NCBI GenBank assembly: GCA_963978905.1
Contig: OZ022260.1
Location: forward strand, 48,071,551 to 48,135,550
Source: Trichostrongylus colubriformis
Lineage: Eukaryota > Nematoda > Chromadorea > Rhabditida > Trichostrongylidae
Direction of reading: 5' to 3'
DNA: 64,000 bases
The stretch's first letter is position 1; each line of letters opens with the position of its first letter. The notes under the pieces are model-generated. The model worked only from the letters and a program-made list of their open reading frames with translations, was not told the origin of the DNA and ran no database searches. The position numbers and the translations under genes are program-made. Below are positions 17,501 to 28,781 of the stretch, piece by piece.

Positions 17501-20500
17501 TGTTGTATTTGCATAATAAAGGCCGCATGCAAAATTTCGCGCGAAAAGTGGGAATCCGTCGAAAATACAGCTCCACAAGGTGATGACCGAGCAAGTGGGG
17601 CCTCAGTGCCCGCCTCATCGTCCGCCGCGGTCGCATATTGAGAAGAGGAATTCACATATACATAGAAAGTCCCGCTTGCCGTCTCCAGCCGCGGCGGATG
17701 ACGCGACAAGGGGTGTGTACTCTTATGTTAGGATTTCGCACGATCACGAGCGGCGCGCGACGCGGTGTGTGCGAGTTATGCGCGTCGCGGTAGTTGGGTC
17801 TTAGAACGATTACACGGCAATGCTAGGGGCGCGATACGCAGTTGACTTGTAATCGCTGCGGGAGCCAACAACATGGCGCCTTTAGCTTGTGCGCATTGCT
17901 TCGTTTGCGACATGCCGCAGTGCGAAATCCTGACATAAGGGTACACACCCCACGACAAGCCACTTACTCGGAGCCTCGCCCCTCTGCCGCCACCTTGAAG
18001 CTGTATTTCTGTCGGATTCTCAATTTTTCGCGCGAAACTTTGCATGCGGCCCTTATTTAGCAAGTACAGCATAAATATATGGGTCATGGAGAAACTCAGT
18101 TCTCCGTGCACGATTTTTTGAGCGAATATTTTTGCATAAGTCTCAGTGAAAAAGAAAAGATTCTTTTCCTCTTCTAGACCCTTCTAAGCTAAGGTAAATA
18201 TAGCGATAGTAGTGGAGTACCTTCCTACACCACCCACATTAGCACTATAATGCGAGATCATAAAATGTAAGGCGCACGTGCACTCACCCATAACACTTCA
18301 GCTTGCGCGACAATCGCTAAAGTTCGGATCCTTTGAGGAAACATAGTGCCGAATGAGTCGCAGACGAATAGGCCAGTAGCAAGTAGTCGGAAGCAGGGCG
18401 ACTCCTCTCAACTTATGAGCAGGATAATGTACAAGGCATCTACCGAACATCCGCCTATTCGTGAGTTCAGCGGAGTCCACAGAATCGATACGTACAGTTT
18501 TCCTTTCGTTTCGTTTGTTCGCTTGATCGTCGCTACGGATTTGAACTCGCCACGCGATGAGCTTGGTCGCGGTGTGGATAATGTACAACTTATGAGGTAA
18601 CAGGAATGGCAACAGGATCGTTATTCCGTTTTATACGACTGCATATCTGTAAACACCGGGTGAGGGTCGATTGGTCGAATTTCGCTTCGAGGCGTTGCAC
18701 TCGTGGTGCCGTCAGCACGAGTCGTTTGAAATTCCGCTCAAGACAAAATTGGCCTGTACCGTGAAGCATCTGCAAAGATTACAGTTTGGAAGCTTCGGAA
18801 GTTTGCCTATGTTGTGGTTGGGTCGATTGGTCGAATTTGGCGCGGCCGCCCAAAGCGAAAGTCCTTTGCGGCTTTATCTGTTCAAACAGCAATAGCAACA
18901 ACATAGGCTAACAACAACACAACAACATAAACTTCCGAAGCTTCCACACTGCAATCTTGAAGATCCTTTGCGGTACCAGTCCATTTCGTCTTGAAGGGAA
19001 TTCCAAACGACACGTACTGACGGTCGCGAGTGCGACGCCACGAAGCGAAAATTCGACCAGTCGGCCCTCATCCGTAAACACCTCGCGATATTAAAGGCAC
19101 ATTCCGCGCTCGCTGAGGGGTGGAGTGACCAATTGACTCTCCATTGGTTGTCGGCGGTTGGAAGGCGGTCTCTCCTCGCCCTATTGCCTGCAGTGGGGCG
19201 TGGAGAAACCGCCTCTCAACCGCCGATAACCAATGGAGAGTCAATTGGTTACTCCACCCATCAGCGAGCGCGGAATGTGCCTTTGAGATAAGCCACCTTG
19301 TCGAGGAGGTAATTCCCTGAGTAGCTATCCAGGCTGTACCCCTTTGCGCCGCCGCTATATTTTCTATGAATCCACTCCGACCACACCCATATTACTCAGT
19401 TGCCCAACAAGACAGCTCATGTGGGTGTGGTCAGAGTGGGATTGAACAGCTGTGGCGCCGTTATGACGGAAAAAAGGTGCAACCTGGATAGCCCCTCGTG
19501 CTACCCCAGTAAGGTAAGTGGACTTATTCGGTATTTGCGCAGAGTGCATTAAAATACATACAACGTAATAGCGCTCTACTTGCTTTGGAAACGGCTCCCT
19601 CAATAGTACGCCATGTCGGTTCTCAGCATGAAATTTATCTTCTGTAATTTTTCACAGTAACATAGCATTGTAGAGCGCCGAAAAAGTGTCCAATTTCGAA
19701 AAAGCTACGGCTGCAGCGGACAAACCAGCTGATAAACCTGCAGCGGACAAACCAGCTGATAAACCAGCTGGATCAGGAGAGAAAGGCCCGGAAAAACCTG
19801 CGAAAGAAAAGAATCCTGAAAAGGAGAAAAAAGCAGCAGAAAGGAAGAAAAAGGTTGCTCAGCGGGAAAAGATGAAAGACAATGACATAATCAAAAGCGA
19901 CAACTTTACGTGAGAAATGTTTTAGCTATTATATACGCATCCGACTGCGTTCTCTTTTCATTCTATTTAACAGCCATTCAGATGGAGAGTCATCAAGCTG
20001 TTGGGGTCAGGTGGCTTCGGAGACGTTTATAAGGTGGTGAAGGAGAATGACGCTGACAAACAGGTAGAATCAATTTATTCACCGATGGGAGTGAATTGGT
20101 GCTTGAGCAAATCTTTGCAAAAAGAATATGCTTGTGTGATCATAAGCTATCCTTGAGCGGCATAGGTTTCTTCTTTGAGAAACGAGCTCGAAACTTCCAT
20201 GGAGTAGCTCATTCTAGTGTGCTATCGCAATGAGGGAGCATCTTATAAAAAGTTGCACACCCAAGCGTCCCTGGTGCATCTTCAAGGGCTCAGTCTGCAC
20301 AAACGACCGCATATTTTTGCCTAAGCCTTAAACGGGGAACGAGGGTTTCTTCCCCTTCTAGGCTGAGGTAAGTGTAGCGCCCATGGGGGCATGCCCCTTA
20401 TTGCGATGGCACCCATTCAACATACAAACCTCCAAACAAGAGGCACTTCACGCATATCGGCAATGAAAAAATTTGTCCTTTTTTCGGTGACCCTATCACA

Positions 20501-22934
20501 CACAGCGGTACCAAAGTGTGACGAATCGCTGCTACCCTGCCGGTTCTAGGAATATCGCCAGAAGACATTCCACCCCGTTGGAATCAGGGTGTACCGGGAG
20601 TCGAGGATTTCTCGGCAGGGGTCGTATTCTACCAGACAGGATGAAGGAAGGTCGTACCTGCAGAGGCCAGCGATAAGCAGTGCAATATAAACTTTCAATA
20701 GACAGATGAGAAGCGAGAGGCATTTTACTGCGAACCCCTGTTAGGAAATGTGGAATAAACATCTTTTTTCCTCAAGAATACGAATATACAGCAAGAAAAC
20801 ACCAACTATACAAGCTCGTTGTCATAGCAGGAAAAAAAATGGGGAAACTATGATTTTCAGCCCAAGCCTGGGGAGAAGGAAGAAGGCCCGAAAAAACAAG
20901 ATCCAAACTTGTAGAATAAGATCCGTGTACAAAACGGGCCCTCTTGGAGAAATGGTTCACTGACCACGGTTTCTTTCCCCTGCCGAAGCACATACTAGCA
21001 GGCTGCGTTGAAAAATGCACGGAGTATGTATAAACTTAGTCTGGTGTAATTATAATCAAACCGTTTAATGGCCAGGTTGCTGTTTCTTTTGACGTTTTTG
21101 AGCATTGTTGCGTGATACGCTGCCATTCGATATAGAACGTGAAATCGCGTCTCCCCTCCCCAACCCACACCCACCCAATGAACTTGCACTTCTTCAAGAC
21201 CCGTTCAAAAAATAACTATAAAACTTCATCATACAGTAATGATCAGAAAGAAGTGCCATTTCAATGTCTGTTTGTCGAGCGCATACATTACACACACAAA
21301 GTTAACCGTTAACAATTCATTTGAGGAGTACGCAATGAAGACTGAGATGTGCGAAGGAGATAAACGTATGCTCCGATTGAAAATTGAAGTTCGTGTTCTT
21401 GGCCTTTGCACGAATGTGGAGAATCCGGAAAAGAAAAAACACTTCCTCGAGCTGATTGATCGTGGAAAAACCGAGAAATTCAAGGTAATCCCTTTGTGTT
21501 CTAGTTGCAGCAAAAGTGCGAAATCCGCTTGCAGTTCCTCGTCATGGGTTTGGTGGGTAAATCACTAGAAGATCTCCGGAAGAATGTTGTTTGTCGAAAC
21601 TTTTCGAAGTCAACAGGAATGCAGGCCGCTCTGCAAACCCTAGTATCTATAGGCGATCTGCACGATGTTGGATACCTGCATAGGTAATGAATGTCCTTTC
21701 ATTTCACCCTCTGCTCACCTAATTTCGCTCCTCTCCAGGGACATTAAACCGCAAAATTTTGCAATAGGACTGGGCGAAAACGAGAAGATGATTTACATGC
21801 TAGACTTTGGAATAGCTAGAAAGTTTACTGTAGGCAACACCAAGCAAGTAAAGTAAGTATGAGATGCTCTCACAATTCGCTTTTGTCCGTAAGCTTGAGG
21901 TCCCTTTTAGAGTTCCCCGACTTCAAGTGAAGTTCTTGGGAACGCTTCGGTTTGCATCACGCGCCTGTCACAATGGCATCGAACAGGGCCGAAAAGACGA
22001 TCTGGAGACTTGGATTTATATGGTAGTTTCTTCATTCTTTTTTTGAAATAAATATCGGTGTAATCGTAGCTCTACTAAGATGTGAAGGAAGGTGGGTCGA
22101 ACGTGCTTTTTGAAGCGAAGTATACCAGTGTAGGGCTTCGGGTGCTGTTTACCAAACTGCATTGCATTCTGCTGTGCATCTCTTACCTTTACAAAGGAGC
22201 AACTCACTGTATTTAGGTTTTTGATTTACTGGATGATGAATGCGGACTACCATGGAAACGAATACCCGATCGCAGCCAAGTCGTCGTATACAAGGAAAAG
22301 TTTTTCCGATTTCAGTGTAGGTGACCTGGAATATCATGTATTTCTATACAGTTCATCGGTTCCTCTTGGATTTGTGACCGTTCATAAGCTGGGGAAAATT
22401 CCATGCACAAATGTGATACATGTAAATGTTGCAGTTCCAAATTGCTACCAGATTGTCCCGGCAGAATTCAAACGGCTGGTAGAGTATGTGAATGGAATGT
22501 CGTTTGCCGAAGAGCCTGATTACATGTTAGTGACTGCTTCAAAATCCGGTCATACACAATTTTTTATTTGAAATTTTGAGATAACAACACTATTGTTCAG
22601 TTATATGACGCATTCGATAAAATCCATAGCAAAGGAGAACCGAATTGACATGGAGAAGAAGTTGGATTGGGTAGGCAGAGCGAACAGGGAAGGCGCCCCA
22701 TCAGATGTAAGGGCTACGATAGATCTTGTGGTTGACAGTGATCATTGCCGAGTGATCCGCTCGTTTTTCCAGGACGAGACTTCCTCCGATAACAAGAACA
22801 CAGGATCCGACGATAGCGAGGATACAGACAGGAATACAAGAGGAAAGAAAACTAATATGAAGAAGACGAAGGGCTCGGAGAGTCGGAAGCGAAGCACGAG
22901 CGGAGCAAGGAAAAAAGTTGGGGTGGCCGCATGA
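14518..22934 (+). CDS. CK1-family tau-tubulin-kinase-like protein kinase (about 518 aa)
   Basis: Exons: 14518-14697, 19674-19909, 19982-20063, 21326-21484, 21535-21683, 21739-21852, 21911-22022, 22217-22316, 22435-22525, 22601-22934. They sum to a multiple of three. Residues 1-135 are Ala/Pro/Lys-rich with ADKPADKP repeats and probably disordered. The kinase domain follows: GSGGFGDVY (147-155), Lys171 in YAMK, HRDIKPQN with catalytic Asp270 and LDFG (290-293). The CK1-type TLRFASRACH and DDLETWIYM motifs confirm the family. The tail is basic and Ser-rich. It would phosphorylate Ser/Thr on proteins; nematodes have many such paralogues, often sperm-enriched, so substrate and tissue are unknown. 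An in-frame ATG at 19871 after a strong TTTTTCACAG acceptor could give a shorter isoform. The exon 1 to exon 2 join is the least certain. Confidence 0.85.
15290..17230 (-). pseudogene. RTE-type LINE fragment (3'-truncated, frameshifted)
   Basis: Lies antisense in the kinase first intron. The minus strand gives pieces of an apurinic-type endonuclease (ICTSNVRTLASQASIEDLM; GVFVNTHLAMNIDS; VVDFNPKIGPRRTDNELHIR) and the linker before RT (EYNRLVEHLHDSARRAES; TLELIRQRRAARAAG; MEVIYGFYSDLFDSH). The pieces lie in several frames with stops, so it is dead. The RT catalytic domain is absent and similarity ends near 15299, whereas LINE copies are usually 5'-truncated. The family looks like the abundant hookworm RTE lineage. 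Confidence 0.8.
17459..18115. mobile_element. MITE-A copy with long inverted repeats, interrupted by MITE-B
   Basis: Left arm CGTGCACGGAATGTGAGTTT and right arm AACTCAGTTCTCCGTGCACG pair over more than 100 bp. Both arms include GGCCGCATGCAAA next to CGCGCGAAA. Related copies are at 25620-26056 and 52240-52586. A different inverted-repeat element sits in its middle. Confidence 0.7.
17711..17952. mobile_element. MITE-B copy nested in MITE-A
   Basis: Termini GGGGTGTGTACTCTTATGTT and CATAAGGGTACACACCCC are inverted, both next to a GATTTCGCAC / GTGCGAAATC block. A second copy in the opposite orientation is at 23391-23632. Confidence 0.7.
18663..19072. mobile_element. MITE-C copy (compound)
   Basis: Starts GGTCGATTGGTCGAATTTCG and ends with the inverse CGAAAATTCGACCAGTCGGC. 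It carries inner blocks GAGTCGTTTGAAATTCCGCT and GAATTCCAAACGACACG in opposite directions. An extra internal terminus at about 18823 suggests a second copy nested inside. Same family as 34150-34418, 46388-46655 and 59205-59475. Confidence 0.65.
19093..19287. mobile_element. Snap-back MITE-F
   Basis: The two halves are almost perfect reverse complements over about 85 bases. The left begins AAAGGCACATTCCGCGCTCG and the right ends GCGAGCGCGGAATGTGCCTT. The short centre is CTCGCCCTATTGCCTGCAGT. Transcription through it gives a long hairpin in the kinase pre-mRNA. Confidence 0.75.
19330..19500. mobile_element. MITE-E-like copy
   Basis: Inverted blocks GAATCCACTCCGACCACACC and GGTGTGGTCAGAGTGGGATT surround a short spacer. 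The outer parts have the GCGCCG and AAAAAGGTGCAACCTGGA blocks seen in 24590-24812. Confidence 0.55.
20520..20720. repeat. Repeat family H (SINE-like)
   Basis: Contains GGTGTACCGGGAGTCGAGGA and GGTCGTACCTGCAGAGGCCA. Both blocks recur at 32130-32330, and the first one in diverged form at 53620 and 63846. It is non-coding and lies in the kinase intron 3. The class is uncertain. Confidence 0.45.
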
Positions 22935-23264
22935 TGTGCTGGCTGTGTACAACGCACTCTCCAAACCTTCAATTCAAAGCTTCATCTATCTTCTATTTAC
23001 GTGAGTTCGAAAAACGATCTGCATAAGCGGCAGCGATCCGATCATTTGTGGGTTTCAGGAATTCATCACTCGATCAACTGCATCACTTGTTTGCTACTTT
23101 CTACATTTGGCGCTAGCCGTCGCTACTAACCACTTGATAGCATACAATCACTAATTATTTCCGTATATTGTCAGTCATCTCAATACAACGATAACACGCT
23201 GTCCTTCACAGCAGACGTAGTATTTTATGACAGTCTTTCTGAGATTGAGTGATATTGAACGTTC

Positions 23265-23270
23265 AATAAA
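23265..23270 (+). terminator. Candidate poly(A) signal of the kinase gene
   Basis: AATAAA about 330 bases after the kinase stop codon and the first clear hexamer downstream. The 3' UTR would then be 22935 to about 23285. Confidence 0.45.
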
Positions 23271-23390
23271 TAAATGAGCGATTAGTAGCTTAAAAATGAT
23301 TCGCGACTGAGTTGAAAAAGCTTGCGCATAACTTGCGATAATTGTCGCATCTTAGGCCGTCACCAGAGTGCCAGCCTTACTACAGTGCGA

Positions 23391-23632
23391 TGGGTGTGTA
23401 CCCTTTTGTCAGGATTTCGCAGCGCGGCATGTCGCAAGCGAAGCAATGCGGACGAGCTAAAGGCGTCATGTTGTGGGGTCCCGAAGCTATTACAAGTCAA
23501 CTGCGTATCGCGCCCCTAACATTACCGTGTAATCGTTCTAAAACCCAACTACCGCGACCCGCATAGCTCGTACACACTGCGTCGCACACCGCTCGTCTTC
23601 GTGCGAAATCCTGACATAAGGGTAGACACCCC
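23391..23632. mobile_element. MITE-B copy
   Basis: Starts GGTGTGTACCCTTTTGTCAG and ends CTGACATAAGGGTAGACACC. The interior matches 17711-17952 in reverse orientation, including CATGTTGTGG and AATCGTTCTAAAACCCAACT. Confidence 0.7.
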
Positions 23633-23689
23633 AGTACGATGATCGTGAAAAGAGCCTCGAATTCGAATCCGAATTTTAACATAGTGCCA

Positions 23690-23955
23690 AGCTATGCCCA
23701 GATTCGAATTTGAGTTTGTGGGCTCTCATCACAATCACTATACTGTAGTGTGGTTGAGTCGAGCGTTTCACAAACGAAGCGCGCCACTACAGGCCGCCGT
23801 GGTCGGCAGCGGGGACATGATTTTGACACCGTCGCCACCGGTGCTGGCGTCGGTGCGCCGAGTATGAACGCGGCCTTTTTCTTCTTCGCAGGCAAATGCC
23901 TCGGTCTGCTGCATTCTTATCGTAGCGCAGGTAAGAATAGGGCATGCTAAGGGCA
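23690..23955. repeat. Repeat family J, single arm
   Basis: Segment with ATACTGTAGTGTGGTTGAGT, then GCCGCCGTGGTCGGCAGCGG and a GAGTATGAACGCGGCC end. The same blocks occur as both arms of the inverted repeat at 27830-28205. The interior is GC-rich, and the open frames here are repeat shadow. Confidence 0.5.
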
Positions 23956-24194
23956 TGGAGCAGAGGACATTCCAAGCTCCAAGTCCAGAAGTAGCATCAG
24001 CGGTATGCGAATTGGTCTCTGCACCTTTGGAGCTCGTCTCTTCCCTTCAAGCATTTTCCCCTCTTGTCTAGTTCAGGGTACGTCCCAACTTTTTGACGCA
24101 AGTCGCGTCACCGATTGTCCCGCAGGTCCGGTTGCAAAATGTGCCGTGCGCTGAAGGGCATACCACCTCTCGCAGCCTGAGATCTTATCACGAT

Positions 24195-24478
24195 CCCATA
24201 ACACTACGAGTCGCTCTGTCACGCATCCAACGGGGAGATGCCGTGAGGGGGCACAACGGCGCGACCGGCTGACTTAGCCCATCACCCATCTGCAATCTGT
24301 CCCACCGGCTAGTGATGCAGAGGGGCGCGAAAGAGATGGATTGAGAGAGGAGTTTCTAGATTTCTAATTCTTGGGTTTTTCGCCGTTTTGTTCTGTTATT
24401 CCTTTGATGGTGCCTGCTGAGCACTCCTACTGCCATATTACACAATCTACCGAACTTATCCCTTCCGGTACCTTTAAA
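24195..24478. mobile_element. MITE-1 family copy (partial)
   Basis: Shares the GACCGGCTGACTTAGCC interior and the TTATCCCTTCCGGTACCTTT end with 56-447 and 57838-58245. The left terminus is degraded. Confidence 0.55.
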
Positions 24479-24589
24479 AAGGTCAACAAGGTTTCCTCAG
24501 ATTTGTTTTCATTTTTTCTTGGTCTGTCTTCTCTTCCTTAAAGGCATGTTTCGCGATGATCAAATGGGTAGACTTACCTTCTCAGAACA

Positions 24590-24812
24590 GTAGATCCTCG
24601 GGTAACTAGTCAGACTGCACCTTTTTCGCGTCGCCCCGGTGCGCTACCGCGGACCTACACCTGCTCGAATCCACTGCGACACCGCCAATTTTGCTCAATT
24701 GACCGGTAAGAGAGCTCAAGTGGGTGGCGTCGCAGTGGGTTCGAGCAGGTGTAGGGCCGTGATAGCACCGTGACGACGCGAAAAAGGTTCAGCACAACTA
24801 GTTACCCAAGGA
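24590..24812. mobile_element. MITE-E copy
   Basis: The outer repeats GGGTAACTAGTCAGACTGCA / GCACAACTAGTTACCCAAGG and the inner repeats CCTACACCTGCTCGAATCCA / GGGTTCGAGCAGGTGTAGGG are inverted. The internal TTCGAGC could mimic a tRNA T-loop, but there is no cloverleaf. Confidence 0.7.
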
Positions 24813-25619
24813 TCTAACGTTTCAACAAGATAAATCGACCCATCATATTATCGCGAAGTGTGCTTCTGAGATTGCACTTACACCTTCATTTTCTATTTCG
24901 TCTCGGTTCCGTAGCACTGCACGGGTGCGCTGCAGTTTGTGTGCGGTATTGATTGAGATTGGATGCGATCACAGGTGATACGCTGAATTCGGAATAGTGA
25001 TGACCCGCCACATGACTGTTTCAATGATGTCTGGGTAAAAACGTTGGTAAGGTTTATAATGGCAAACGGGTGATTCTATCGTCAGCCCAAGAGGTCGCAT
25101 TCCGCGCGGCTTATGACGTATGCCGCTGCGATTTTCCAGCCTCATCCACTCAGGAAGTGTGGAAATTCCTTAGAAACCAAGGCAGTATCCTCTTTTAGCT
25201 GCTGTATGACAACTATGAACCTAGTGACAGAAAAGTGTAAACTTCGCATTTAAAAAAAAACTCAGGCCAAATTAGAGGGGTACAGTACTCCACTTCAGAA
25301 AAAGTTCCAAAAACTGCCATTTGGAAGTTGCCATAGAAGTCACTTGGCTCCTCTATGGGAAAGAGAGAGACAATTTGACTTATGAACATTTCTGGAAGTT
25401 TTTCGCTAAGCTACCTGCTCACTGTTCTCGCGATATATTCTGTGAGAACCGTCTGTAGCACTCTACTTGTGGCCTCGACTTACCATAAGTGGGCTTTCAA
25501 ACTTTGGGGCTACTATCCCACTGTGGGCCATGTTCATAGATTTCTACGGGCACATGTCGCTACAGTTACCCACATTTTGTATAGAAAACATCAATTTCGG
25601 CCAGTGTCACGACCGGCAC
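24813..25619. other. Intergenic, nothing recognised
   Basis: Unique-looking AT-rich DNA with no ORF of note, no splice-supported exon and no clear repeat. Confidence 0.5.
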
Positions 25620-26056
25620 CTTGAAGGAATCGTCCACGGAAAATGAGTTTTTGCGTTACCCATTTATTTATGTTGTATTCGCGTAGCAAGGGCCGCATGC
25701 AAAGTTTCACGCGAAAAAGTGAGAATTCGGCTGAGATACAGGCCCCCAATTCCGAGCCAGGTGGGCGGGGCCCCCGAGTTAAAGCCCCGTCCCGTCTTCC
25801 GGCGCAGTCGAAAACGCATCGTAGGAACAGAAAGATACGTAAACAGTCCAATTCTCCGTTCCCGACGGTCGCGGACGACGAGACGGGGCTTTCACTCGGA
25901 GGCCCCGCCCACCTGGCCCGGAGTTTGGGGGGCTGTATCTCAGCCAAATGCTGACTTTTTCGCGTGAAACTTTGCATGCGGCCCTTGCTATGCAAATACA
26001 ACATAAATAAATGGGTAACACAAAAACTCATGTCCCGTGGACGATTCCTTTAAAGG
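25620..26056. mobile_element. MITE-A copy (most regular)
   Basis: Arms GGAATCGTCCACGGAAAATG and CCGTGGACGATTCCTTTAAA pair over about 190 bp, each with GCATGCAAAGTTTCACGCGA. The open frames in it on both strands are consequences of the symmetry. Confidence 0.75.
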
Positions 26057-27829
26057 TACGACTGCGATAAATTGTGAGGGTTATCGCGACCAGTGAAGAA
26101 AAATGAATCGAAACTCCTCATAACCACCAAAAATAAAGTTCCTACACTCAGATCTCGTACGAATATTGGAGATTGTAGAAGAGCTTTTGCTCGATAATAT
26201 CCGCAAAATGCTACGATATCACCTCTTCTTCCCTGTTGAAGCTGTCTTCGCTATTGATATCGCCCCCTATCTAGTCTTATCGCAAGTTTCCTTCTCGTCT
26301 GAGCCGGGTGTGATTCAGCTCGATGAGCTCAACTCGGGTCAGGTCGATCAGGCCGTGCGCGGTGAGGGTAAGCCGTGGCGCCGCGAAAAGGGTGCGATCA
26401 TCACAACCATTCAAGGGTCTACCTGCCCTGAGAAGGTAAGTGATTACTTTGATTATCCCGTGGTGTGCCTTTAAGTGAACTCTTTGTTCAAGTGTAGGTG
26501 ATGAACCTACGTCAAAAAACCAGGATATCTTACATGCACCTCTATTTTTGAATGTCGACCGTTCAATTTTCCATTTACGATCTGCAAGCGTCGTATATGT
26601 TATGTTAGGACACGTGCTTCCTCTGATGTCACTGTTATCTGTTTTACGCTTTATAGTTTTTGATCACATGTGAACAATGAACAGCTACCCTAATCGGGTA
26701 ATGGAGTGTAGAAAACTACGGCTGGAGGTCGTTGAAATCGTGACGGTGGTCGTCGCCCTCTGGGAGGAGGTGCACGATATTTGCATGCATGGTAAAGCAC
26801 ACCGAACACAGGAGGTGCATTCATGTCAATCGCATATTCCTCCTGCGTTACGCCTGAAATGGTACTGTTAAGTCGTCAGAACGATAGCAAAGAGAAGAAC
26901 AGAATCACCTGAGGAGTGTTCGTCTGACGAAGATAGATCCTCTGAAGAAGCAACTGGCGCTAAGGGAGGCAACTCTTGCAGTAATCGTTCCCTGAAAGAG
27001 TAACATGATTCACATTTTGCCTCACATCCGAAGCAGAGGGAAAGTGAACGTACTTTTGTCGACCAAGGAAGTCCAGCTGTTCTTCGAAGAGCTGCTTGGC
27101 TGTACCGATGTTCTCCACGGGTCGGTCATGCAGCTGATGCTCCTCTATTCGACGCAGATTTGCACTGACCTGAAGATGGTGTGGATGAAGCAGTCATTGT
27201 GAAAAGAAAACGAAATCGAATCAGCATCCAACAAGCGATGAACGCTAATGTGGATGAAAATGATCAAATCGTCAGGGATTCATGGCGCAACCCATAGCGA
27301 TACAGACTTCTGAAGTAATTCGAAATAATTTGTGGTTCAGACTTGGTTAACTGAATTGCTTAGTGGCGTCAGATGACAGCGGGAGGTTTTATACCTCCAT
27401 AATCCCCTGTTCTCTAGTAAATAGGTCTGCAGGAGGCTTGCTTCTCCCAGGCGAGAGCAAAACCACATACAACGCATGTGGTAGCAGCGCTTCTTAGCAC
27501 TGCTGTAACATCCATCCCCTTAGCGTTCTTCAGTGCTTACCCTGAGACCCTGTCTCCAGGAGTTTGAATTCGATTGCTCCCCTTCTTTTACTATGTTCGC
27601 TTTTCAACATAAAATAAGCACTCAGCGAAAACTCCCCACTGCGTTTCTATCGCTCTCTGCTGCTGCCGCGTTCTACCGCCAGGCCTGTCATAGTACTCCG
27701 GTACGGAAGCGAAGATTTGGCTTCTTGATTCAGGGTATATGCCATTGTAAAAGGGTATATGCCATTGTAAAATGTGTATAGCCGCTTGAAGCGCGAAAAG
27801 TGGTGCGAGCTAAGGGCGCCGTATGCTTT
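26057..27829 (+). other. Intergenic with unrecognised coding-like stretches
   Basis: Two plus-strand open stretches look protein-like. One is about 26166-26435, ending at a good donor (GAGAAG then GTAAGTGATT) and containing FFPVEAVFAIDIAPYLVLSQ. The other is 27005-27202, containing KEVQLFFEELLGCTDVLHGS. I cannot connect them into a gene or assign a family, and they may be decayed pseudogene or transposon pieces. A 20-bp tandem duplication (GGGTATATGCCATTGTAAAA) sits at about 27735-27774. Confidence 0.3.
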
Positions 27830-28205
27830 CAAGGCGAGTACACATAAGGCTGCGTTCATACCTTGCGAACCAACGCCAGCTCCGGCAGCGTCAAAGTCAC
27901 GTGCCCGCCGCCGAGCATGGCGGCACTCTGGTGACGCGCTCCGTTTGCAAAATGCTCGATTCAACCACACTACGGTACCAAACTTACATGATGAACGTGG
28001 CGAGAGCCCACGAATTCGAAATGGAATTTTCGAATATCAGTTTCTGGGCTCTCGCCACGATCATTATACTGTAGTGTGGTTGGGTCAAGCGTTTTACAAA
28101 CAGAGCGCGTCATCAGGGTGCCGCCGTGGTCGGCGGCGGGCAAATGATTTCAATGCCGTCGCTGCTAGTGCCGGCGTCGGCGGGTAGAGTATGAACGCGG
28201 CCTAA
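27830..28205. mobile_element. Inverted-repeat element J
   Basis: Both arms carry the CACACTAC/GTAGTGTG block, a zinc-finger-free GC-rich block (CCGCCGTGGTCGGCGGCGGG and its inverse) and an outer GCTGCGTTCATACC / GGTAGAGTATGAACGCGGCC. The arms are about 150 bp and moderately diverged. Confidence 0.6.
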
Positions 28206-28777
28206 AATATCGCGTCGCATAGCGCACGTAACGACGCGAATTTCGTGTTTTATTGGCGCACACTCTTCCTTTACGCGGGGTCCACTTTTGTTCCCATCGA
28301 AGTGATCAAAGGGATTTGGTCTCCGTTTTGGGCGATCACATAGTTCTGAGCAAGAGCTACATGAGAATATCAACAATTTCTGGCGGCATAAATTTTTTTT
28401 TGATAACGAGGCCACATGAAATGGCGATCTCAATACCTCAAGAAGGAAGGCTCAGTATTCTGTGGGACAGGCGAAGAAATCTTCATTTTCTTTTAGCTTT
28501 TGTCCGGGCTCCACATCAGGTGGCTCTGACCATTGTGTTGCGTGTGCCGGACATTTTCATACAGCCAATGATTCAGGTTTATACATCCAAAACCCTGGCG
28601 CGAAAGCGAGTTGTCCCACTACGCAACGCAGCGTGCCGTGCGATGCGATGCGTGTGAGCTAAAAGCGCCGTATGGTGTTGGGTCCTGAGACGATGCGGCG
28701 TTATACGCCTTCTTTTAGGCATAATCGCTCCAAGACTTAGCTGCATACGGTGGCTTAGCTCGCACGCATCACATCGC
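28206..28777. other. Intergenic, fragment related to MITE-B
   Basis: 28610-28775 has blocks such as GCGTGTGAGCTAAAAGCGCC and a reversed counterpart, resembling MITE-B interiors. Nothing else was recognised. Confidence 0.35.
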
Positions 28778-28781
28778 ACAG

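Noticed and set aside
21485..21510. A 26-nt intron in the kinase gene
   Set aside because: A second acceptor (CTTGCAG at 21534) gives a normal 50-nt intron, keeps frame and restores the conserved CK1 sequence EKFK-FLVMGLVG. The 26-nt version adds eight non-conserved residues.
24740..24770. tRNA gene (GGGTTCGAGCAGG T-loop-like)
   Set aside because: It is part of the MITE-E inverted repeat; no acceptor stem, D-arm or anticodon arm can be drawn.
25591..26031. 146-codon minus-strand ORF as a gene
   Set aside because: It spans the symmetric MITE-A, and equivalent frames occur on both strands because of the inverted repeat.
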